Source: Streptomyces formicae (GTDB taxonomy: Bacteria > Actinomycetota > Actinomycetes > Streptomycetales > Streptomycetaceae). Taken from it: a stretch of 64,000 bases of DNA. Both the position numbers and the translations under genes were made by a program. Location of the stretch: NCBI RefSeq assembly GCF_002556545.1, contig NZ_CP022685.1, positions 1,178,001 through 1,242,000 of the forward strand, written 5' to 3'. Shown in pieces: positions 7,064 through 15,048 of the stretch (the first letter of the stretch is position 1; every line of letters begins with the position of its first letter). The notes beneath the pieces were generated by a model. The model ran no database searches. It was not told the DNA's origin and saw nothing but the letters and a program-made list of their open reading frames with translations.

Positions 7064-8553
7064 TCCGGCTGCGTCTGGACGTTGAGCTCGTCGAGCCTGA
7101 CCCGCTGGCCGGGGTCGGTGCGCTTGTCGTTGATCTTCAGGACGTCGAGGCCCTTGGCGATGTCGTTGGAGTAGATGCGGCCGTTGTAGTAGTAGGCCGA
7201 CCACGAACCCGCGGTCGTGATCTTGTCGGTGGTGAGCGGACCGCGCTCGAAGTAGCCGATCTCCTTCGGCTTGTTCGAGTTGGTGAAGTCCCAGACGGAG
7301 ACGCCGCCCTGGTACCACGCCTGGACCATCAGGTCCTTGCCCTTGACCGGGATCAGCGAGCCGTTGTGGGCCACGCAGTTCTCGGTGTCGGCCTGGTGGC
7401 GCGGGATCTTGAAGTAGCTCTTGAAGACCAGCTTGCGCTTGTCTCCCTTGCCCTTGATGTCATAGATGCCGTTGGCACCGCGCTCGGGGCCCGTGGCCTC
7501 GTTGCAGGTGGCGCCGGAGCCGCCGCCCAGCTCGTCGGTGAAGACGACCTTGTCGGCCTTCTGGTTGAAGGTGGCCGAGTGCCAGAACGCGAAGTTCTCG
7601 TTGTCCTGGACCTGGTCGATGACCCGCGGGTTCTCCGGATCCTTGATGGAGAAGAGGATGCCGTCGCCCATGCACGCGCCCGCCGCCAGGTCCTCCGACG
7701 GCAGCACCGTGATGTCGTGGCAGCCGGTGGTCTTGGAGACGCCCGGGTTGGTGGGCCCGCCCGGGTTGCCGCCGCCGTCGGGGCCCTCACCGGGGAAGAG
7801 CACGGGGAAGTTGACCACCGCGGCCTTCTGCGGGGCCTTGCGCGGCACCTTGATGACGGAGATCCCGTCGTGCGGCGGCTGGCAGTCGGGGAACGTCGCG
7901 CTCGGGGAGTACGAGGAGACGTAGATGTAGACGTTCCGCTTCTTGGGCACCAGCGTGTGCGTGTGGGAGCCGCAGGCGGTCTCGACGGCGGAGACGTACT
8001 TGGGGTTCGCCTTGTCGCTGATGTCGAAGACCTTCATGCCCTCCCAGGAGGACTTCTCCGTCGCGGGCTGCGTGGTGCTGTTGCACGAGTTGTCGCTGCG
8101 CGAGGAGTCGGTGGAGAGGAAGAGCAGGTTCCCCGAGACCGAGACGTCGTTCTGCGATCCCGGACACAGGACCTGTGAAACGGTCTTCGGCGCCTTCGGG
8201 TTGCTGATGTCGTAGATGCGGAAGCCGTCGTAGTTGCCCGCGAAGGCGTACTTCCCCTGGAAGGCGATGTCGGTGTTGAGACCGGGCAGCGCGTCCTTGG
8301 GGATGTTGGCCAGATGCTCGATGTTGGCCGAGTGCACGACCTCGTCGGGCGCGGGTATCTCACCGCGCTCGATGGCCTTCCTCGCCTCGGCCGCCTCGCT
8401 CTTGGACACGCTCTTGGGGGCGGCGGGCGAGTCGCCGGGGTCGGGCGTCGCCCCCGCCGGCGCGGCGGTCAGCAGCGCGGCGAGCAGTCCGGCCGCCGCC
8501 GCGCCGATGCCCAGGCGTCTGCGCCGGGTGCGGGATGTGTTCAACAGGGTCAC
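7051..8553 (-). CDS. Secreted LVIVD-repeat beta-propeller protein
   Basis: A 500-residue protein with an N-terminal signal sequence (RRRRLGIGAAAAGLLAALLT, Ala-rich cleavage region APAGA). The body has repeated propeller blades such as FRIYDISNPKAPKTVSQVL, MKVFDISDKANPKYVSAV and VSVWDFTNSNKPKEIGYF, the LVIVD pattern. It is probably a secreted propeller of unknown ligand. The GTG at 8553 was chosen because AGGGAGGACGCA immediately precedes it; a further in-frame start at 8580 lacks this site. It is divergent from a DUF305 lipoprotein gene, a pairing that suggests a shared exported function. A perfect palindrome lies at 8571-8588 just upstream. Confidence 0.85.
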   Translation of the reverse strand: MTLLNTSRTRRRRLGIGAAAAGLLAALLTAAPAGATPDPGDSPAAPKSVSKSEAAEARKAIERGEIPAPDEVVHSANIEHLANIPKDALPGLNTDIAFQGKYAFAGNYDGFRIYDISNPKAPKTVSQVLCPGSQNDVSVSGNLLFLSTDSSRSDNSCNSTTQPATEKSSWEGMKVFDISDKANPKYVSAVETACGSHTHTLVPKKRNVYIYVSSYSPSATFPDCQPPHDGISVIKVPRKAPQKAAVVNFPVLFPGEGPDGGGNPGGPTNPGVSKTTGCHDITVLPSEDLAAGACMGDGILFSIKDPENPRVIDQVQDNENFAFWHSATFNQKADKVVFTDELGGGSGATCNEATGPERGANGIYDIKGKGDKRKLVFKSYFKIPRHQADTENCVAHNGSLIPVKGKDLMVQAWYQGGVSVWDFTNSNKPKEIGYFERGPLTTDKITTAGSWSAYYYNGRIYSNDIAKGLDVLKINDKRTDPGQRVRLDELNVQTQPDYFD

Positions 8554-8570
8554 TGCGTCCTCCCTTGTCG

Positions 8571-8588
8571 CCGTTCGCAAGCGAACGG
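8571..8588. promoter_or_regulatory. Perfect palindrome between LVIVD and DUF305 genes
   Basis: CCGTTCGC-AA-GCGAACGG, 18 bp with perfect 8-bp arms, 18 bp upstream of the LVIVD start and 152 bp upstream of the DUF305 start. A second, weaker repeat GAAAC-GAAA-GTTTC is at 8649-8662. The location fits an operator for the divergent pair; no regulator gene is adjacent. Confidence 0.5.
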
Positions 8589-8739
8589 TTCACGGACCCC
8601 CGCAGTATCGTTCCCATCATGCACAGATCAACAGAGGGCAACGCACCTGAAACGAAAGTTTCCGATCATTAACGCTCACCGACGTGCTAGTACGGACCCA
8701 AGCTCGCCTCAACTCCCCCGCGTGCCCCAGGAGGTTGCC

Positions 8740-9399
8740 GTGCCCTACCGCCGCTCGTCCGCCGTCACCGCGCTGGTGACGATCGCCGTCCTCACCCTCG
8801 GGGCCTGTGACTCCGAGGGGAGCGGCGCGCCGGAACCGAAGGCCGGGAGCAAGGCGGCACCGGGCCCCTCGGTGATCGCGCCGGGCAAGCCCGGCGAGAA
8901 GGCGTCCACCATGTCGGCCGAGGAGGCGGCCAAGCGGCGGACCGACGACGACACCCCGAACTCGGCCGACTTCACCTACACGCAGATGATGATCGTGCAC
9001 CACGGCCAGGCGCTGACCATGACCGAACTCGCCCCGAAGCGGGCGGAGTCGGACAAGGTGAAGCGGCTCGCGTCCCGCATCGGCGCGGCGCAGAAGCCGG
9101 AGATCGGCGCGATGGAGCGCTGGCTCAAGAGCCACGGCGGGCCGCGCGAGCACGCGGGCCACGACCACGGCACGATGCCCGGCATGGCCACCGAGGCACA
9201 GTTGAAGCAGTTGCGCGCCGCCAAGGGCAAGGCGTTCGACGAGCTCTTCCTGAAGCTGATGATCACCCATCACCACGGCGCGATCACGATGGCCACGGAC
9301 CTCCTCGCGGACGGCAACAACCTCCAGGTCGAGGAGATGGCGAACGACGTGGTGGCGCAGCAGACGAGCGAGATCGGCAGGATGCAGGACATGGAGTGA
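8740..9399 (+). CDS. DUF305 domain lipoprotein
   Basis: A 219-residue exported lipoprotein with signal sequence and lipobox LGAC (Cys 23). The mature part has the His/Met-rich DUF305 pattern twice: TQMMIVHHGQALTM and KLMITHHHGAITM, with an intervening HAGHDHGTMPGM loop. DUF305 proteins are ferritin-like four-helix proteins often linked to copper or other metal handling; binding by the HH and M clusters is inference. The GTG start follows CCAGGAGG. It is divergent from the LVIVD protein gene. Confidence 0.87.
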   Translation: MPYRRSSAVTALVTIAVLTLGACDSEGSGAPEPKAGSKAAPGPSVIAPGKPGEKASTMSAEEAAKRRTDDDTPNSADFTYTQMMIVHHGQALTMTELAPKRAESDKVKRLASRIGAAQKPEIGAMERWLKSHGGPREHAGHDHGTMPGMATEAQLKQLRAAKGKAFDELFLKLMITHHHGAITMATDLLADGNNLQVEEMANDVVAQQTSEIGRMQDME

Positions 9400-9401
9400 G
9401 G

Positions 9402-9447
9402 GCGCATCGGGCGGAGTTCACCTCCGCCGCTCCCCAACCGCGATGCG
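9402..9447. terminator. Hairpin between convergent genes
   Basis: An inner stem GGCGGAG/CTCCGCC (9410-9428) lies within an outer stem GCGCATCG/CGATGCGC (9402-9409 and about 9440-9447). It fills the 49-nt gap between the convergent DUF305 and DUF6214-type genes and probably ends both transcripts. Confidence 0.5.
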
Positions 9448-9448
9448 C

Positions 9449-10015
9449 TCAGCGGCGGTTGTGGCGCGGCGACAGGAAGCCCGCGTCCCTGGAGGCGGCG
9501 ATGAGCTTGAGCGACTTGCGGCGGCTGCGACCCGTCGCGCTCATCACCGCGAGCACCGGGTCCCGCCCCTCGCGCTGGGCCGCGCGGTACTCCTCGGCGA
9601 CGGTGCGCCGCCCCTCGGTGCCACGGGGCCAGGCCGGGCGGGCGCGGCTCGGCGCGGGCGGCTCCCGCGGGTGATGCGCGGCGTCCTCCGCCGGGGGCTC
9701 GACCACCTGGATCACTTCGACGGGTGCGGAAGGCACAGCGGGCGCGACAGGCACAGCGGGCGCGGCAGTCGCGACGGGTGCGGCCGTCGCGGCGAAGCCG
9801 TCCAGCACGGTCGGCGGCCTCGCGTACGGGTCCTGGCCGGGCAGTCGGCCGTCCGCCACCACCGCGAGCAGATCGACCTCGGCCCCGTCACCGAACATCA
9901 ACCGCACCTGGAACCAGGGCGGCGGGAAGCTCTCGCCGTATCCGCCGCCGTCCCACCCGGTCGCCGCGCCCGGTCGATAGTGTTCAGAAAAGTCAATAGA
10001 TGAGCTATTCAGCAC
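9449..10015 (-). CDS. DUF6214-type protein
   Basis: A 188-residue protein of unknown function. The N-terminal part (PPPWFQVRLMFGDGAEVDLL) is followed by a Pro/Ala/Val-rich linker of about 50 residues and a basic C-terminal block EYRAAQREGRDPVLAVMSAT then RSRRKSLKLIAASRDAGFL, which has helix-turn-helix character. From memory this two-part layout fits DUF6214 of Streptomyces; I could not verify it. The GTG at 10015 has no strong ribosome site, so the exact start is uncertain. It is divergent from the FprA-like reductase gene. Confidence 0.6.
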   Translation of the reverse strand: MLNSSSIDFSEHYRPGAATGWDGGGYGESFPPPWFQVRLMFGDGAEVDLLAVVADGRLPGQDPYARPPTVLDGFAATAAPVATAAPAVPVAPAVPSAPVEVIQVVEPPAEDAAHHPREPPAPSRARPAWPRGTEGRRTVAEEYRAAQREGRDPVLAVMSATGRSRRKSLKLIAASRDAGFLSPRHNRR

Positions 10016-10190
10016 AGAAGCATGCTAACTACGCGATCGCATTTGATCAGGAACGGCACGCACGGGGACGCGGGGCGGGACACCCCGACAGCGGACCCCC
10101 GAGGCCCCGCCCGTCGCGCCCCTCCCCCTGAGGGGGACGGAGTGCGATCCTGAGACCGTCCCGAGGTCACCTCGCGGAGGGAGCACCGCC

Positions 10191-11558
10191 GTGCTGCAGG
10201 TCGCCGTCGTCGGTTCGGGCCCCAGCGGGGTGTACGCCGCGCAGACCCTCGTCCAGCGGGACGGACCGCCCGAGGTGCGGGTCGACGTGCTCGACCGGCT
10301 GCCCTGCCCCTACGGCCTGGTCAGGTACGGCGTCGCGCCGGACCACGAGAAGATCAAGTCCCTGCAGAACAACCTCCGCACGGTTCTCGAACACGAGCGC
10401 GTGCGCTTCGTCGGCGGGGTCGAGATCGGCCCCGGCACCCTGCCTCCCGACCGGCTGCTCGACCTCTACCACGCGGTGGTCTACTGCGTGGGCGCCGCCG
10501 CGGACCGCAGGCTCGGGGTGCCCGGCGAGGACCTGCCGGGCAGCCACTCCGCCACCGAGTTCGTCTCCTGGTACAGCGCCCACCCCGACGTACTGACGGA
10601 CGGCTTCCAGCAGGACGGTTTCGTACGCGGGGTGGAGTCCGCCGTCGTCATCGGGGTGGGCAACGTGGCGGTGGACGTCGCCCGGATACTGGCGCGCGGC
10701 GCCGCCGAACTGCGTCCCACGGACATGCCGGACGCGGCGCTCGGCGTGCTCGCGGACAGCCGGGTCCGCGAGGTCCACATGGTGGGCAGGCGCGGCCCCT
10801 CGCAGGCCCGGTTCACCACCAAGGAGCTGCGGGAGCTCGGCTCGCTGCCGGACACCGACATCGTGGTGGACCCGGCGGAGTTGGCGCTCGACCCGGCGTA
10901 CACCGATCCCTCGGGACTGCCCGCGGCGACCCGGCGCAACGTCGAGGTCCTGCGCGGCTGGGCCCGGAACCCGGCTCCGGAACGCGCCCGGCGGATCCGG
11001 CTGCGCTTCTTCCTGCGCCCGGTGGCGCTGCACGCGGGAGCGGACGGCCGGGTGGCCTCGGTGCGCTGCGAACGCACGCTGCCCGACGGCAGGGGCGGCG
11101 TGACGGGGACCGGTCGGTTCGAGGACGTCGACGCCCAGTTGGTGCTGCGTTCGGTGGGCTATCGCGGGGTGCCGCTGGACGGGCTGCCGTTCGATCCGGC
11201 CCTCGGCACCGTGCCGCACGCGGCGGGCCGCGTGCTGCGCGACGGCGTCCCGTCACCCGGTGAGTACGTGGCGGGGTGGATCAAGCGCGGCCCCACCGGC
11301 GTCATCGGCACCAACCGGCCGTGCGCCAAGGAGACGGTCCTCTCCTTGCTGGCCGACGCCCCCGACCTCGTACGCAAGGCGGTGCCCGACGACCCGCTGG
11401 CGGCGCTCAGGGCCGCCGGTCTGCGTCCTGTCGAGTGGGCGGGATGGCAGGCCATCGAGCGCGCGGAGGCGGAGCTGGGCCGTTCGCTCGGCCGCGGCGT
11501 GGTGAAGATCCCGGACTGGGCGGGGCTGCGGGCGGCGGCCCGGGAGGCATCCGGCTGA
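10191..11558 (+). CDS. FprA-like ferredoxin/adrenodoxin-NADP reductase
   Basis: A 455-residue FAD- and NADP-dependent oxidoreductase. The N-terminus has the FAD dinucleotide fold VAVVGSGPSGVYAAQ, then LPCPYGLVRYGVAPDH, a hallmark of adrenodoxin-reductase-type enzymes. The NADP fold is VVIGVGNVAVDVARIL around residue 150, and GWIKRGPTGVIGTNR in the last third closes the flavin site. It should pass electrons from NADPH to a ferredoxin, for example for cytochrome P450s, none of which is in this window. The GTG start follows GCGGAGGGAG. Length is normal for the family. Confidence 0.88.
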   Translation: MLQVAVVGSGPSGVYAAQTLVQRDGPPEVRVDVLDRLPCPYGLVRYGVAPDHEKIKSLQNNLRTVLEHERVRFVGGVEIGPGTLPPDRLLDLYHAVVYCVGAAADRRLGVPGEDLPGSHSATEFVSWYSAHPDVLTDGFQQDGFVRGVESAVVIGVGNVAVDVARILARGAAELRPTDMPDAALGVLADSRVREVHMVGRRGPSQARFTTKELRELGSLPDTDIVVDPAELALDPAYTDPSGLPAATRRNVEVLRGWARNPAPERARRIRLRFFLRPVALHAGADGRVASVRCERTLPDGRGGVTGTGRFEDVDAQLVLRSVGYRGVPLDGLPFDPALGTVPHAAGRVLRDGVPSPGEYVAGWIKRGPTGVIGTNRPCAKETVLSLLADAPDLVRKAVPDDPLAALRAAGLRPVEWAGWQAIERAEAELGRSLGRGVVKIPDWAGLRAAAREASG

Positions 11559-11581
11559 GCGGCCTCGGGATGCGGTGCGGG

Positions 11582-11639
11582 TGCGCCCTGAAGGGGCGCG
11601 AGGAACTGCGCGACCAGCCCGGACGCACCCTTCGGGTGC
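11582..11639 (+). repeat. Recurrent intergenic sequence with two hairpins
   Basis: GCGCCC-TGAAG-GGGCGC (11583-11599) is followed by GCGCGAGGAACTGCGCGACC and a second hairpin GCACCC-TTC-GGGTGC (11625-11639). The first part is related to the minus-strand sequence at 5066-5094. It lies between the convergent reductase and ArsR genes and probably terminates transcription from both sides. Confidence 0.6.
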
Positions 11640-11680
11640 TCAACCACCGCGCCCCGCAAAGTGGTTCGAGACCCCGCGAG

Positions 11681-12043
11681 TCAGCCCCGGTCCTCGTGCC
11701 GGTCCGCGTCCCTGGCGGCCGCGGCGAGCACGCTGTCGAGCAGGCCGGGAAAGAGTGAGTCCAGGGTGTCGCGGCGCAGCACGCTCAGCTTGGCCGTGCC
11801 GCGGTATATCTGCCGGATCACGCCGCTCTCGCGCAGCACGCGGAAGTGGTGGGTGCTGGTCGACTTGGTGACGGGCAGGTCGAAAGAGGAGCAGGAGAGC
11901 TCCGCGCCCTCCTCCTGTGCCAGATCGCGCACCACCCGCATGCGCATCGGGTCGGCGAGGGCGTGCAGCACGGCCTCGAGGCGGATGTCCTTGGCCGCGG
12001 GATGAACGAGCGTTCTGCTGCTGGTGGTGGCGGCGATGGTCAT
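11681..12043 (-). CDS. ArsR-type winged-helix regulator
   Basis: A 120-residue regulator with a single winged helix-turn-helix (LEAVLHALADPMRMRVVRDL, then PVTKSTSTHHFRVLRESGVI), as in the ArsR family. The usual metal-binding ELCVCD motif in the recognition helix region is absent (ELSCSSFDLP here), so it probably senses something other than a metal. The ATG at 12043 follows GAGGAGC. It is divergent from the ene-reductase gene at 12296, and an inverted repeat in the shared 250-nt region is its likely operator. ArsR/ene-reductase pairs suggest control by an electrophile or aromatic compound; this is inference. Confidence 0.85.
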   Translation of the reverse strand: MTIAATTSSRTLVHPAAKDIRLEAVLHALADPMRMRVVRDLAQEEGAELSCSSFDLPVTKSTSTHHFRVLRESGVIRQIYRGTAKLSVLRRDTLDSLFPGLLDSVLAAAARDADRHEDRG

Positions 12044-12203
12044 GGCTGCTCCTCGTCGTGCGCCCGGTGTCCGCGAGCGCTCCCGTCCGTACATCCGTGC
12101 ATGCGCACCCCCGTGCTGGCGTACATCGAACAGCACCGGAGCGCGTCAGCCACCAGGTTTCCGGCACGCGGCGCGTCCGACACGACCGGGGGACCCCTTC
12201 CGG

Positions 12204-12251
12204 CCATCGTACGAGATCCATCATAGTTTGACATATGCCGTACTACGATGG
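12204..12251. promoter_or_regulatory. Putative promoter/operator of the ene-reductase gene
   Basis: CCATCGTA (12204-12211) is inverted at 12244-12251 (TACGATGG), and CATCATAGT (12219-12227) pairs with ACTACGATG (12242-12250) with one mismatch. A -35-like TTGACA (12228-12233) lies between. A regulator bound here, presumably the adjacent ArsR protein, would cover the promoter. Confidence 0.5.
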
Positions 12252-12295
12252 TTACCGTACGAGCAGCACATCAGCCGTGACGAATGGAGTCCGCC

Positions 12296-13375
12296 GTGAG
12301 CGCGCTGTTCGAGCCGTACACCCTGCGATCGCTGACCATCCCCAACCGGGTCTGGATGCCCCCGATGTGCCAGTACTCGGCGCTGCCCGAGGGACCGGAG
12401 ACCGGCGCCCCGCGGGACTGGCACCTCGCGCACTACGGGGCCCGCGCCACCGGCGGCACGGGCCTGATCATCGTCGAGGCCACCGCGGTCAGCCCGGAGG
12501 GCCGCATCAGCCCCTACGACCTGGGCATCTGGAACGACACACAGGTCGAGGCGTTCCGCCGCGTCACGGACTTCCTCAAGAGCCAGGGCGCCGTGCCGGG
12601 CGTGCAGATCGCCCACGCGGGCCGCAAGGCGTCGACCGAGCGGCCCTGGAAGGGCGGTGCCCCGCTAGGCGCCGAGGCGCACGGCTGGCAGCCCCTCGCA
12701 CCGAGCCCGCTCGCCTTCGACGAGCGCCACCCGGTCCCGACGGAGCTGACCATCGCTCAGATCCAGGAGATCGTGGGGCAGTTCGCGGACGCCGCGCGGC
12801 GTTCGCTGGCCGCCGGGTTCGAGGTCGCCGAGATCCACGGCGCACACGGCTATCTGATCGGCGAGTTCCTCTCCCCGCACAGCAACGGGCGCACCGACGC
12901 CTACGGCGGCTCGTACGAGAACCGCACCCGCTTCGCCCTCGAAGTGGTCGACGCCGTACGGGCGGTGTGGCCCGAGGACAAGCCGCTGTTCTTCCGCGTC
13001 TCCGCCACCGACTGGCTGCCGGAGGACGGCTGGACGCCGGACGACACCGTCCGCCTCGCCGCCGACCTCAAGGAGCACGGCGTCGACCTGCTCGACGTCT
13101 CCACCGGGGGCAACGCGGCAGGTGTGCGCATTCCCGTCGGCCCCGGCTACCAAGTCCCCTTCGCCGCGCGGGTGAAGGCCGAGACGGAGCTGCCGGTGGC
13201 GGCCGTCGGTCTGATCACCGAGGTGGAGCAGGCCGAGAAGATCCTCGCCAACGGCGAGGCCGACGCGGTGCTCCTGGGCCGCGAACTGCTGCGCGACCCT
13301 TCGTGGGCGCGGCGCGCGGCACGCGAACTCGGCGCCGACGTCAGGGTTCCCGAGCAGTACCTGCGCTCCGTCTGA
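12296..13375 (+). CDS. NADH:flavin oxidoreductase (Old Yellow Enzyme, YqjM-like)
   Basis: A 359-residue FMN-dependent ene-reductase that reduces activated C=C bonds with NAD(P)H. Visible motifs are RVWMPPMCQYSA at the N-terminus with the Cys typical of the YqjM subgroup, VQIAHAGRKAS, and the strongly conserved EIHGAHGYLIGEFLSPHSN followed by GGSYENRTRF. The final third has the phosphate-binding LLGRELLRDPSW. The GTG at 12296 has GGAG eight bases upstream; an ATG four codons earlier (12284) is the alternative. It is divergent from the ArsR regulator. Confidence 0.88.
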   Translation: MSALFEPYTLRSLTIPNRVWMPPMCQYSALPEGPETGAPRDWHLAHYGARATGGTGLIIVEATAVSPEGRISPYDLGIWNDTQVEAFRRVTDFLKSQGAVPGVQIAHAGRKASTERPWKGGAPLGAEAHGWQPLAPSPLAFDERHPVPTELTIAQIQEIVGQFADAARRSLAAGFEVAEIHGAHGYLIGEFLSPHSNGRTDAYGGSYENRTRFALEVVDAVRAVWPEDKPLFFRVSATDWLPEDGWTPDDTVRLAADLKEHGVDLLDVSTGGNAAGVRIPVGPGYQVPFAARVKAETELPVAAVGLITEVEQAEKILANGEADAVLLGRELLRDPSWARRAARELGADVRVPEQYLRSV

Positions 13376-13416
13376 TCTCCGCGGCCACCGGCCACCGGCT
13401 CACGTTCGCGGCGAGG

Positions 13417-13800
13417 TCACTCGGGGATCGCCGCGAGCGTGAAGGAGTGGCCCGCCGGGTCGGAGTAGGTCCGGGTGTCACGGGGGCCGCTGTTGTCCTT
13501 GGTGTCGATGGGGCGCGCGCCGAGCCCGACCACCTCGCGCTCCGCCTCGTCCATGTCCTCACGGGCGACCATGATGCGCAGGTGCGCCTGCTGGGAGTCC
13601 TCCGGCCTGGGCCAACTCGGCGGGATGTAATCGCGTTCCCTGTGCACGGCCAGACAGACGCCGTCCGCGTGCGCGACCTCCACGTAATCAGGGTCCTTGC
13701 TCAGCCGGACCTCCGCGCCGAGCACCCCGGCGTAGAACTCGGCGAGCCGCTCGGGCTCCGAGCAGTCGAGTACGAGCAAGGTGTTCTTGTGGACCGTCAT
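13417..13800 (-). CDS. VOC family (glyoxalase/dioxygenase-fold) protein
   Basis: A 127-residue protein with two beta-alpha-beta-beta-beta units: LLVLDCSEPERLAEFYAGVL at the N-terminus and RTYSDPAGHSFTLAAIP at the C-terminus, as in glyoxalase/bleomycin-resistance-fold proteins. A complete metal-binding His/Glu set is not obvious, so it may bind or modify a small molecule without clear assignment. Length is normal. The ATG at 13800 has no clear ribosome site. It is divergent from the WhiB-like gene across 87 nt. Confidence 0.8.
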   Translation of the reverse strand: MTVHKNTLLVLDCSEPERLAEFYAGVLGAEVRLSKDPDYVEVAHADGVCLAVHRERDYIPPSWPRPEDSQQAHLRIMVAREDMDEAEREVVGLGARPIDTKDNSGPRDTRTYSDPAGHSFTLAAIPE

Positions 13801-13887
13801 GCCGCGACGGGTCCCCGCGAGCCGCCGCCCCAAACAGCGTCACGACCACCGGGTTTGCCCCTCACGATCACGGGCACTCGGGCGTTC

Positions 13888-14121
13888 ATGGACTGGCTGA
13901 ACCAGGCTGCCTGCGCCGACGCGGACCCCGACCTGTTCTTTCCCAGCGGCGGCGCGGGGCGCGCCCTGCACGACCGCACGGCGGCCAAGCGGATCTGTGC
14001 CCGCTGTCCGGTGCGCGGACTCTGCCTCGCCTGGGCCATGAGCACCCGGCAGGCCACCGGGGTGTGGGGCGGCACCTGCGAGGAGGAACGGGCGGTCCTG
14101 CGCAGGCAGTCACGGCGGTGA
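13888..14121 (+). CDS. WhiB-like iron-sulfur regulator
   Basis: A 77-residue member of the actinobacterial WhiB family. Four cysteines expected to hold a [4Fe-4S] cluster are at residues 9, 37, 40 and 46 (spacing C-x27-C-x2-C-x5-C). The turn motif GVWGG is at residues 58-62, followed by a basic C-terminus. Unusually, a fifth Cys is present at residue 64 directly after the turn, where many family members have Leu-Ser. Such proteins bind the principal sigma factor and DNA and respond to redox or NO. The subtype is not clear. Confidence 0.88.
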   Translation: MDWLNQAACADADPDLFFPSGGAGRALHDRTAAKRICARCPVRGLCLAWAMSTRQATGVWGGTCEEERAVLRRQSRR

Positions 14122-14146
14122 GCCTCACCCCGGGGGCGGACCCGAC

Positions 14147-14974
14147 TCACTTCATCCACTCGTCCTCGTACCGCGCGTACGTTCCGTCGTGCGTGGCGAG
14201 GTGCACGAACTGATCGACGTACTCCTTGAACTCGTCGTCCCCGCGCGGCGTCGCGTACGCCTTCTCCGAGAAGGTGAAGGGCTCGTCGGGGTGGAGCGCG
14301 CACAGTTCGGGGTGGATCTTCGACTGATAGAGCGTCTCGCTGGCGTCCGTCATCATCACGTCCGCGCGGCCTTCGACGATCTCCTGGAAGATCGTGGTGT
14401 TCTCCGGGTGGAGCTTGATGGTCGCCTGCTTGATGTTCGCCCGGGCGAACTGCTCGTTCGTGCCACCGGGGTTTACGACGACCGTCGTGCCCGGCTTGTC
14501 GATGTCCGCGAGGGCGCCCTCGCCGAACTTCTCCTTGTCGGCGCAGCGCACGATCGGCGTCTTGCCGTCCTCGCGCGTGGGCTCGCTGAAGTACACCTGG
14601 CGAGCGCGCGGCAGCGTGATCGAGACGCCGCCGACACCGATGTCGCAGCGGCCCGCCGCCACGTCCTTGGTCAGATTCGCCCACGTGGTGGCGGTGAACC
14701 TCGGCTTCGCTTCGAGGCTCTTGGCCAGGTCGCGCGCCATCTTGATGTCCACGCCGCTGTACGTGCCGTCGGCGGGGTCGAGCTTGGTGAAGGGGGCGTA
14801 GTCACCGGTCGTGCAGACCCTCAGGACGCCCTTCTTCGGGACGGTGTCGAGGAGGCTCCCGTGGTGCCGGTCGGGACGTCCTTCCGGCCGCCGGGCCGCG
14901 TCGGGCGACGCGGGCGCGGCGGCCGTGACGGCCAGGAGACAGACCAGGGCGGACAGGGTGGCGGCACGCTTCAC
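14147..14974 (-). CDS. pheC: Secreted cyclohexadienyl dehydratase-like protein (PheC family)
   Basis: A 275-residue protein of the family-3 solute-binding fold with a cleavable signal sequence. The mature part closely follows the secreted cyclohexadienyl dehydratase PheC of Pseudomonas aeruginosa as I remember it: LRVCTTGDYAPF, TTWANL, YFSEPTREDGKTPI, VVVNPGGTNEQFARANI, VMMTDASETLYQSKIHPELC. PheC converts prephenate to phenylpyruvate and arogenate to phenylalanine. There is no lipobox Cys and no permease gene nearby, which argues against a transport role. The GTG start follows AGAGGAG. Alternative: a solitary amino-acid-binding protein. Confidence 0.75.
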   Translation of the reverse strand: MKRAATLSALVCLLAVTAAAPASPDAARRPEGRPDRHHGSLLDTVPKKGVLRVCTTGDYAPFTKLDPADGTYSGVDIKMARDLAKSLEAKPRFTATTWANLTKDVAAGRCDIGVGGVSITLPRARQVYFSEPTREDGKTPIVRCADKEKFGEGALADIDKPGTTVVVNPGGTNEQFARANIKQATIKLHPENTTIFQEIVEGRADVMMTDASETLYQSKIHPELCALHPDEPFTFSEKAYATPRGDDEFKEYVDQFVHLATHDGTYARYEDEWMK

Positions 14975-15048
14975 GGGGGCTCCTCTGCGCGGTGGGCGGC
15001 TCGAAGGGATCACCTTCCCAGACCCGTTCGCGCCGGTGAACCCCCTTC

